A DNA stretch of 64,000 bases from NCBI GenBank assembly GCA_004194705.1, contig SADC01001296.1, positions 310,001-374,000 of the forward strand, read 5' to 3'. Every line of letters begins with the position of its first letter. Position 1 is the first letter of the stretch. Under the pieces are notes generated by a model, which had not been told where the DNA came from, searched no databases, and worked only from the letters and a program-made list of their open reading frames with translations. Positions 56,669 to 64,000 of the stretch are shown here, in pieces. A program made the translations under genes and the position numbers. The stretch comes from Ditylenchus dipsaci. Lineage: Eukaryota > Nematoda > Chromadorea > Rhabditida > Anguinidae.

Positions 56669-57659
56669 TTAGAATAGCTGATTGACCAAAGGCAGTCTAC
56701 CAAGTAAATTCTTAGCAGTGCCTCCAACCAAAGGTAGTCCACCAACAACACCTGCAACATCGATTCCAAGGATGTTGCTAAGCTTAACTGGTCCATTTTG
56801 AGTAGGTATCTGCCTTTGAGAGCATTGCAAGCCATGCTTTCAATTGGCTTCAGTTGTTTGGTGAAAGTAGAATTGGAACCACTTGCTGGACTTGGTTGCA
56901 TTGGTCTGCAGCACTTAGGGTTTGGTCTTGCACAATAGTCTAGATACACTGGACATTAACTATGACATAGTAGTAGTACAAGGGCCAAGTTTGTCGCCTT
57001 CAAAGGATGCGCCTTTGTGCCCCATACCTAAAGGGCACTTTCAAAGAGAAGCCCAAAGGTATAGGTGTTAGCTCCGCCCCTTTTTGACCTAGGTAAGTTG
57101 CTGTAGGAGGTATAGACCTAAAACAGTCTAGGTTGTTGACCTATATTTCGATGCCCCATACCAAAAAGGGGCGGAGCCTAACACCCTCTCATACCTTTGG
57201 GCTTCTCTTTGAAAGTGCCCTTTAGGTATGGGGCACAAAGGCGGCATCCTTTGAAGGCGACAAACTTGGCCCTTGTACTACTCATAGTTAAATGAGTCAC
57301 TCACCTTGAGTTGGTTGATGATCTTAGTTCCTCTTGGACCTGAGTTAGTGGCCACTTTTTGAAGGGCAGGTACAAATGTGTCTTGTTTACATCAAAAAGG
57401 GCTTGAACAGCAGCCTGAACATCATCAGATTCATCTGTGACCACTTCTAATGCCTGACTCAACTGGTCTGCCATGGAATATTATTATCGTTCAAAATTTC
57501 AAAGAGTTGTTGTTTCACTGTATCCGAAACACCTTGAAGAGCACCCAAAACAGGTGATACAGCAGATCTCACCCCAGATCCCACACCAGATACTAGACCA
57601 TCCAGCTGAGCATTAGCAGTCAACAGGAAAGCAATGAAGCAGACAGATGGGAAGAACAT
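56669..57659 (-). CDS. Small secreted protein, interrupted by a palindromic MITE
   Basis: Starts with a clear signal peptide, MFFPSVCFIAFLLTANA-Q, then LDGLVSGVGSGVRSAVSPVL and GALQGVSDTVKQQLFEILND. The frame then shifts to ADQLSQALEVVTDESDDVQA, again to FVPALQKVATNSGPRGTKII, and after the MITE to YLDYCARPNPKCCRPMQPSP. A last shift gives GPVKLSNILGIDVAGVVGGL and LPLVNQLF, then stop. Four one-base frame breaks are near 57476, 57386, 56950 and 56815, mostly in short homopolymers. The MITE at 56960-57287 lies between GTGAGT (57304) and CAG (56950), so it could be in an intron; without it that intron would be only ~24 nt. Family unknown; cysteines (YC, KCC, MAC) suggest an extracellular disulfide protein. 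It may be a live gene with sequencing errors or a recent pseudogene. Confidence 0.6.
56960..57287. mobile_element. 328-bp palindromic MITE in a TTAA site
   Basis: Flanked by TTAA (56956-56959, 57288-57291). The arms pair GTAGTACAAGGGCCAAGTTT with AAACTTGGCCCTTGTACTAC and run ~150 bp each, with GGGGCGGAGC near the centre. TTAA duplication is typical of piggyBac-type mobility. Confidence 0.85.
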
Positions 57660-58065
57660 TTTAAATATGCTTTCTAAGTAGCTTATGTGGTGCTTTTATA
57701 CTCACATCTCAGACTGAATATTTGTAAATTATGGGTGAAAATATTTGAACAGCTTCTTAGTAGTCACAAAGTATGACTTTGCCAATTTCATCTGAAACTC
57801 TTTTCTTCGAAATTTACTTCCAGACTTTGTTTGTTCAAAGCAAAAAAAATTTAAATTTGATTGCCAAGTTTGTTTCTATACTCAGAATTGTTTTGATTTA
57901 AATTTAAAAAATATTCGAAAAATTAGCAGGTTGAGAAATGAACACTTTAAATTTGACTTAAAAAAATAGTAAAACCGAGTGAGATAGTAATTAGGTTAGA
58001 CTTCATACATGCACATAGCCATACAGTAATCGAACCGACGTTCGAATTTCCGAGCCCGCCGTCGC
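57660..58065. other. Upstream region of the secreted-protein gene
   Basis: Promoter region expected here; GTGCTTTTATACTCACATCT (57692-57711) reads TATAAAAGCAC on the minus strand, a TATA-like box about 40 bp upstream of the start codon. Nothing else recognised. Confidence 0.45.
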
Positions 58066-58073
58066 TTTACCAC

Positions 58074-58329
58074 CATAGTGGTCCAGCCGTCCGGCCGGGC
58101 CCGTCCCGTTTCTGTCCCGTTCAGGACGGCGCTGTTTTGGCCGGCCGGAGACCGGCCGGCCAAAATTTTGAATTCTGGACGGGACGGCGGACAGCCGGGC
58201 AACGATCCGGCCGGCCGAAGGCCGGCCGGCGAAAATTTTAAATCTCGGACGGGACGGCGGACGGCCGGCCGAAAATTTGGAGACGGCGGACGGGACGCCG
58301 TCCAAATTTAAAAAAAATGGACCACTATG
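58074..58329. mobile_element. hAT-type MITE with CCGGCCGG / CGTCCCG arrays
   Basis: Ends CATAGTGGTCCA / TGGACCACTATG are flanked by the perfect 8-bp duplication TTTACCAC (58066-58073, 58330-58337). Extremely G+C-rich against an AT-rich background. Frames inside are not genes. Confidence 0.9.
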
Positions 58330-58884
58330 TTTACCACTAGGCCATTGATGTTATTTTGTGAAATCAGTGTTTTATATTACTTATACTCCACAGGTTACTT
58401 AACAAAAACACATTTAAAAATAATTCTAATTTGAATTGATCTGGTACCCGCCTTTCAAAATATTTCCATTGGCGACGGGTATTCACCTTTAAAGGGGCAT
58501 GTTGACGCTAATAAGATGTAGCAAACATACGAATATTAGGTCATCTGTTGAAACACGATATAAGTATTATTTTCTATGAAAAAACGGCCTGGTGACCGAT
58601 GAGGGCTAACAAGTACGGATCATAATTCGCAGATTGTTTTATCATCAATTCGACATTTGCTACCGGTTGCAGACTTAACCCTCGCAAATGCGAAATATGC
58701 AGTCTGAAATTTGCGACTTTACATTTTTATTACGACTTTTCTGATGCGACACTAACAGTTGTAACATTCCGCAGCTTCAAATTTGTGTATTGTAATTTAC
58801 AGACTATACATTAATAAAAATTGTTTGCACATGTTGACATTTACAGATGCGACCATTGCAGACACGACACATTGTGCATGTTAC

Positions 58885-59466
58885 CATACCTGCACGCTGA
58901 GAAAAATCGGCGCCGGGCGCCGACCCAGGCGCCGGGTCTACTAAAAATCGGCGCCGGCGCCACAATTAATTCGGCGCCGGGCGTCGGCGCCGGCGCCGGC
59001 GCCGACGCCTAAAAGAGGAAATACGGCGCAGGCGCCGGCATCAAGCCATTTTTGTAAATAAAATAATAGAATGTAACAAAGACTAATCTAACATTTTATG
59101 TTTTTAAATAGAAATTTTTTGTATTAGGAATAGCAAAATTATGAGAAATTAAAAATTTATCATACTGCGGTTATAAACAAGCATTGTTTTGCTTTTTAAA
59201 AGTATTGGGCCAGTGGAGCTTTTTCTGCTGGCTGTCAACATAGCTGTTATGCTGAACCTACGCTCAGCAGCTGCAGTACTTGCGGGAATAGCTAATAAAT
59301 CAGGGCTCTAGATGAAGATGACTTCACAACTCGCACTGTACCAGAAATCTTAACATTCAGGCGCCGGCGCCGGCACCGCAGCTGTAGTGGCGCCGGGCGC
59401 CGGCACCCGACTGTTAAGATTTTTTAGCCAGCGCCCGGCGCCGGCGCCGGCGCCCGTGCAGGTATG
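58885..59466. mobile_element. hAT-type element with GGCGCCGG arrays and a transposase C-terminal remnant
   Basis: Ends CATACCTGCACG / CGTGCAGGTATG are flanked by CATGTTAC and CATGTGAC (one mismatch). GGCGCCGGCGCC words lie inside both ends; an hAT dimerisation-domain remnant is in the middle. 58338-58884 shows no gene. Confidence 0.85.
59150..59305 (-). pseudogene. hAT transposase C-terminal dimerisation domain remnant
   Basis: Minus strand reads LLAIPASTAAAERRFSITAM then LTASRKSSTGPILLKSKTML. The pattern IPAS.AA.ER.FS..........R.S. is the hAT C-terminal domain, with the catalytic Glu kept (AAERRFS). The rest of the transposase is deleted. Confidence 0.7.
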
Positions 59467-59689
59467 CATGTGACGTCGAAAATTAGGTTTTCTGAGTCTC
59501 CGAAGTTTGGGCCGGTTTCTGGGCACTTCAATCTTATCAACTGTTATTTTATCATCGCTATCTTTATGACGTGATACTGAGTGATGAAACCTGTAGTGAA
59601 CACTCTTAATTATTGAATTTTCTACTCCTCCAACACGTTCGTTTCTTTTTCATGAGCTTTTTTCGTCTATGTATGAGCTATGTATGTTT

Positions 59690-59850
59690 TTTAGAATGCC
59701 TTTTACCGACCGACAGAAAGTTAAAATTTTTCTCCGGTACCAGGAGCTGGGAAATGTCCTGTTGCCACCATCTGCAAATTTCGTGCAGTTTATGGGCGAA
59801 GCTCTAAAATACCGGATCCCAATGTACAAGTAGTGTTTGAAACTGTCTAG
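59690..59850 (+). pseudogene. Transposon-type helix-turn-helix remnant (DUF4817-like)
   Basis: After TTTTTTAG the frame reads MPFTDRQKVKIFLRYQELGN, then with one shift FRAVYGRSSKIPDPNVQVVF and ETV, stop. The FT...KV.I...Y.E.GNV...FR..YG......P spacing matches the HTH domain common in insect and nematode transposable elements. Confidence 0.45.
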
Positions 59851-60352
59851 TTGTGAAATGTTGCAGCTGTTAATGTCGGAAAGTCAATGACGGTCATGTA
59901 GTATCAATTTCCCGTTTGCACATGACGAAATTCAAGTGACGGGCTGCAATAATTCATCGGCATATTGCACAAGCAAAAGTCTTTTATGTCGAAGGTACAA
60001 TCCACAATCGGTGCAATTTTTTAAATTAATTTACCTTTTTGATTTACCTTTTTTAACTGTTTAAATTTTACTACCAAATTGAAGAGAGGCCCAATTGTTT
60101 TGAACGGCCTCATTGGGGCGCGTTCAAATTTTATAGTATAAAAAGCGTCTCAGCCTAACTTTTTCGCTCCTCATCGTGAAAAAACGCTCTCAGACGATTA
60201 GAAAAACTTTTTTTTACCCAAAATTAGACCTTTTCCATTGAGGGACCAAGGTAAATTGTCGGTTTCAAGATATTTTACCATCTTTTTTAACTGGGCCGTG
60301 GCAAAAAGAGACTCTACGCATTTTTTGATCGATAGTACTTTTCGGAATCATG
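59851..60352. other. Intergenic, no supported gene
   Basis: Includes a GAGGGACCAAGGTAAATTG segment (60239-60257) like the ACCAAGG part of the 2.27-kb unit; otherwise nothing. Confidence 0.4.
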
Positions 60353-60472
60353 TCTAAGGTGAGTGAGTGCGCGCATCTCTTACTCTCAAGCCCCCTGCGC
60401 CCCCTTCGGGAGCGCAGGGGGCTTGGTTGCTTGGGGTTGAGATGCGCACACCCACATACCTTAGACGCAAAT
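60353..60472. repeat. GTCTAAGG hairpin element, diverged copy
   Basis: TGTCTAAGGTGAGTGAGTGC and GCGCACACCCACATACCTTAGAC arms around AAGCCCCCTGCGCCCCCTTC / its complement; related sequence continues to about 60610. Confidence 0.75.
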
Positions 60473-60621
60473 CACTCAAAATTGACTCTTGATGAATAAA
60501 AAATGCATGCATACCAGAGTTTCTTTATGCGCCACAAAACTATGTTCAACATCTTCCTTTTTGTACAAAAGCGGCCCCTTTTTGGTTCCTTTCCACCCCA
60601 ATACAGCCCTAAATCGGGCGA

Positions 60622-60735
60622 CGGTGAATTCATCCACAGGTGAATTCATCCACGGTGAATTCATACACAGGTGAATTCATCCACAGGTGAATTCATCCAC
60701 AGGTGAATTCATCCACAGGTGAATTCATCCACAAA
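60622..60735. repeat. GGTGAATTCATCCACA minisatellite
   Basis: Seven units of about 17 bp, each with an EcoRI-like GAATTC. Confidence 0.9.
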
Positions 60736-61014
60736 AATAAAATTATATTGTTTTACACCTATTCAATTAGTTTTTTGCCTAATTTACTGTGTTTGAACAA
60801 TACATTTAACAAATTTCAAAGTTTTATTAGCTACGAGAAACAAACAAAGGCTAAAGTACACAATCCACCCTGGCCCGAAAATGCCCAAAATGGTGTCCTA
60901 ATGAAATTTTAGCTACTCTCAACGTGAAAAAGCAACAAAAAATGGCTAAAGTATGGTATACCACATGTTCCCAAAACTGGGGTTTGACCACATATTCGAA
61001 CGTTTCAGGAACGA

Positions 61015-61185
61015 CACCCAACTCGCGCCCGTACTGACTCGCGCCCCCCAACTCGCGCCGGTCCCAACTCGCGCCCCCAACTCGCGCCGTTCGAACTCGC
61101 GTTCCCCAACTCGCGCCGGTCCCAACTCGCCCCTCCCAACTTGCGCCGTTCCCAACTCGCGCCCCCCAACTCGCGCCACTTTTTA
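61015..61185. repeat. AACTCGCGCC minisatellite, inverted partner of 61712-61890
   Basis: About ten CCCAACTCGCGCCG units. The flanks TACCACATGTTCCCAAAA and CGAACGTTTCAGG recur inverted at 62808-62868. Periodic frames on both strands are not genes. Confidence 0.85.
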
Positions 61186-61329
61186 ACCGGCTCCTACACA
61201 TGTGCGCCCACATAATTTTTTCTCCAATTTTTTAAAATTAAAATTACTGTATGCCATTCAGTATCGTGCTCTAAACACGGTTTGATAATTTAAAAAAAAA
61301 CCCAGCACGAGGCACGTAAGTACCAGGTA

Positions 61330-61482
61330 CAGTCAAACCTCGATAAGTCGTCACCTCGGGAGACCACACTCAGGTGACGGATCATCGAGTGTTCCATTTT
61401 CCTATGAATGTCGTGTAACTGACCAGATCGGGTGATTATAAGGTGGAGGTTTAGCAGGGGGATGGCTTATCGAGGTTCGACT
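61330..61482. mobile_element. Family 2-type element, word AGTCGTCACC
   Basis: TA-CAGTCAAACCTCGATAAGTC to TGGCTTATCGAGGTTCGACTATA; CAGGTGACGGATCATCGAG inside. Ends partly decayed. Confidence 0.65.
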
Positions 61483-61711
61483 ATACCAATGTACTCTCTC
61501 CTCAACTTTAAATAGGGTTATAGTCAAGAAGAGCATGTAAGAATCGCTTATATACGTAGTAAATTATAGCTCAGTGTTTTGTCGCCGCGGTATTTTGTCG
61601 TATATCCTTATAGGATTTTCAGCACCACTAACTGTTTGCTTTTTTCGATGCTATCATTGATGCTAAGCTTGGTATTTTTTAGAGTTTTCGGGCGCACATG
61701 AGTAGGAGGGT

Positions 61712-61890
61712 TAAAAAGTGGCGCGAGTTGGGGGGCGCGAGTTGGACCGGCGCGAGTTGGGGGGCGCGAGTTGGACCGGCGCGAGTTGGGGGCGCGAGTT
61801 GGGACTGGCGCGAGTTGGGGGGGGGGGGGGGGGCGCGAGTTGGGACTGGCGCGAGTTGGGGGCGCGAGTTGGGACTGGCGCGAGTTGGGT
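61712..61890. repeat. GGCGCGAGTTGG minisatellite
   Basis: About ten GGCGCGAGTTGGG units with one expanded G run (61818-61832). It is the reverse complement of the 61015-61185 array; GGTTAAAAAGTGGCGCGAG borders both. It continues into TTTCAGGTCGTAATTAGTAC, which is inverted at 62770-62820. Confidence 0.85.
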
Positions 61891-62084
61891 TTTTACCCGT
61901 TTCAGGTCGTAATTAGTACGAAAAACATGTTTTCCGGTGGCGGAAAGACATCTGGAGCAACACAAATTTTTTTTGAAAAGTGTTCAAAATCTACATTTTT
62001 TGACCAAAAATTCATTTTTTCATTTTTTTGTTGAAATCGTCATCTCTATTTTTTTATCTGCTCATTTTTTTCTGATTAATCAAC

Positions 62085-62650
62085 AATGCCAGTGCCTGCC
62101 AAAGGCAGTCAGGTGTGTATAAAGGGTCAGCCCTTGGCCGAACAATGTACCCCAAAGGGGCTTCCGGCGCAACGGAACCTTTGCCCTCCCACTCGCCAGA
62201 ACCCTGGCCCTCTCACTCCCAAAAAGCAAAAAGATCTCCACAGTATAAACATTTTTGTCTAAATTTAGTCAATATCTTTATTTTTGACACTCAAAACTCA
62301 AAAGCACTGCATAAAATGTCACTTTTTGACAAAAAATGACCAAATTGTTTACCTTCTAAAACATATTTTAAAATAAAGTACATTTTGTAAAATAAAGTAC
62401 AATTTGGTGATTTTTCGTCAAAAAGTGTCATTTTATCCAGTGCTTATTGAGTTTTGAGAGTCAAAAATAAAGATCTTGACTAAATTCTGACATAAATGTT
62501 TATACTGTGCAGATATTTTTGCTTTTTGGGAGTGGGAGGGCCAGGGTTCTGGCGAGTGGGAGGGCAAAGGTTCTGTTTAGCCGGGGCTTCCTATTGAATT
62601 AGGGTGCCTGCCGAAGGCAGCCAGGTGTGTATAAAGGGTCAGCCTTGGCC
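62085..62650. repeat. 560-bp inverted repeat
   Basis: GCCTGCCAAAGGCAG...AAAGGGTCAGCCC, CTCCCACTCGCCAGAACC and AAATGTCACTTTTTGAC are each inverted on the right side; centre near 62375. The outer part shares GGCTTCCTATTGAATTAGG with 54.5-55.3 kb. 62651-63120 shows no gene. Confidence 0.7.
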
Positions 62651-63104
62651 CCTAAACGCTAATGCGAGCACTGAATTGTTCGGGAACCCTTAAAAGGAAC
62701 CCTTAAAGCCTCCGGGGGCGTAGGGGCTTGGGGGCTTAAATAAAAAGGGCTCAAATTTTTTTTGCACATGTCTTTCCGCCACCGGAAAACATGTTTTTCG
62801 TACTAATTACGACCTGAAACGTTCGAATTAGGGGTCAAAACTTACTTTTGGGAACATGTGGTATAGCATAATCCTGCCCAAAAAATTAGTGGGAAGACAC
62901 TTTTTAGCATTTTTTGAAATTTTTTTTTTCATTATTGCCTTGGGGGACCAAGGTAACTTAAAGGAGCATGCTTTCCTGTTGATAAGTCAATTGTTGATAT
63001 TTGAATTCCCGGGACAAAATCCTATCGGAGTTGTTGTAACATCGGAGTTGTTGAACGCTCCGATGTTATGGTGCAAATTTATTTTTTCCAGAAAAGGTTT
63101 TCAG

Positions 63105-63265
63105 AAAAAGATGAATTTGTCCCGAAAAAGAAAAAAATTTGCCCCATGAAAAAATAAATCTGCTCCAAAAAATATATTTGCCCCAGAAAAAAGCATTTCT
63201 GCCCCAAAAAGGATTCACCCCAAAAATTTGTAAATTTGCCCAAAAAGTATATTTACCACAGAAAA
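63105..63265. repeat. AAATTTGCCCCAGAAAAA degenerate minisatellite
   Basis: About eight units of 17-20 bp with TTTGCCCC or TCTGCCCC followed by A-rich spacer. Confidence 0.65.
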
Positions 63266-63354
63266 AAGAATTATCCATAAGAAGATACTCGGTAACGCTA
63301 GTGTCTTTCTTAGTATACAAATCATGCCAAATTTCCCAAAACCCACAGATTCAC

Positions 63355-63835
63355 CTTCGTAGAAGCGACAGCGAAGTTTTACTTGGACACTTTTCTTCTG
63401 ACCACTAGCTTGCTCACTTAAATCGGCCTGGTTTTTGCTTACTAGAACTTGTTCCGAAATTTCCATTTTGACCGTCAAGCAACTTCTTATGTCGATTTCA
63501 ACAAGCACATGAACAAGGCAATCAACCTCCAAAAATCAATCGATAAATCGACATATTAGATCAGCAGAACTCACAGTGACCACTCCAAATGTAGCTTGCG
63601 TTGGAAACTTAGGAGCAATCTCATTCACCGAAAGATACTCGAAGGTTTCATCTACATTTCGTTTCCTAGAAAGAAACCAATTGAGATGAGTAATTGGCAA
63701 CAATTTAAGGACACACGCTTCAAATGGAATCCATTGCCCTGGAGAAAAATCGAATTGCTGGCGAGGAAGAGTACTTTCAGAGTCATAGTCGAGGCACCAG
63801 ACGTAGCAATTGAGCTTATCGATTGCACAAACCAC
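63355..63835 (-). CDS. Partial unrecognised gene at the right edge
   Basis: Two exons visible: 63835-63575 and 63526-63355, joined across a 48-nt intron (GTGAGT...GGAG). The reading is VVCAIDKLNCYVWCLDYDSE, FSPGQWIPFEACVLKLL, RNVDETFEYLSVNEIAPKFP, TQATFGVVT, then EVDCLVHVLVEIDIRSCLTV and KKSVQVKLRCRFYEG before GTGAAT. A 36-nt in-frame segment (TTGCCAATT...TTTCTAG, near 63660-63695) may be an extra intron. The stop just upstream of 63835 means earlier exons lie to the right, at or beyond the window edge. Spacing of YVW and GQW/EA vaguely recalls the N-terminal repeats of MOV10L1/Armitage helicases, but I would not assign it. The 3' end was not found. Confidence 0.5.
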
Positions 63836-64000
63836 ACTTTAAGCATGCAAAATGCTGCTGTCAAATGACTAAATGTGGTTAAGGCAAGCTAGAGAACAAT
63901 ACACCTTTATAAAACAAACAAATTATTTCATAAAAACTTACTTTTCTAAAAAGGGCATACCAGCGCGTTACACTGCGATTATTTTATTTAGCCATTTGTT

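Noticed and set aside
58003..58311. GC-rich frames on both strands with RPAG repeats
   Set aside because: Inside the CCGGCCGG hAT MITE; composition artefact.
61698..61965. Frames with repeated RELGGASW
   Set aside because: Translation of the GGCGCGAGTTGG minisatellite.

Overview
Eukaryotic, AT-rich, transposon-dense chromosomal window. It most likely comes from a nematode: introns of about 45-60 nt end in TTTTCAG-like acceptors, there is a small tandem-PDZ protein of a type I associate with nematodes, and FLYWCH/MULE-type and ZBED/hAT transposons are present. The assignment is inference; no rRNA, mitochondrial or spliced-leader sequence is present to settle it.

Host genes are few and scattered. 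A cyclin A-like gene lies on the minus strand (133-6516, six exons). A two-PDZ-domain gene lies on the plus strand (18849-19963, six exons). The beta subunit of methylcrotonoyl-CoA carboxylase (MCCC2-like) lies on the plus strand (24753-26640, three exons seen, first exon not found). A small unrecognised gene lies at 53089-53873 (+). A small secreted-protein gene, interrupted by a TTAA-flanked palindromic element, lies at 56669-57659 (-). A partial unrecognised gene lies at the right edge (63355-63835, -). A possible coiled-coil protein pseudogene lies at 35502-35866 (-). These genes share no pathway and are not an operon.

The rest is layered mobile DNA. 7.5-17.0 kb is a block of direct and inverted copies of a ~2.27 kb unit, bounded by inverted GAGTTATA-rich ends. 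At least eight hAT-type elements have 8-bp target duplications, and each carries its own short-word array inside its ends; one still has a multi-exon BED/hAT transposase (30246-32863). A pogo/Tigger-like family (ends TA-CCGTATTTnCTC...) has more than a dozen short copies; one of them (29346-32884) keeps a fused, internally deleted pogo-type transposase and carries the hAT element nested inside it. A MULE with ~740-bp terminal repeats and FLYWCH-like/MULE coding remnants spans about 42.97-45.98 kb. Further layers are TTAA-flanked palindromes, Harbinger-like TAA-flanked elements, and G+C-rich minisatellites at 54.3-56.0 and 60.6-61.9 kb.

Several otherwise good genes (cyclin, PDZ, 53-kb gene, secreted protein) are broken only by single missing bases in homopolymers, and near-identical repeat copies also differ mainly in homopolymer length. 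This looks like residual long-read consensus error rather than gene death.

The most unusual observation is that within each pogo-like (and each TACAGTC-ended) element the same 6-10 nt word recurs in the terminal repeat, in subterminal repeats and in a central palindrome, while the word differs from copy to copy.
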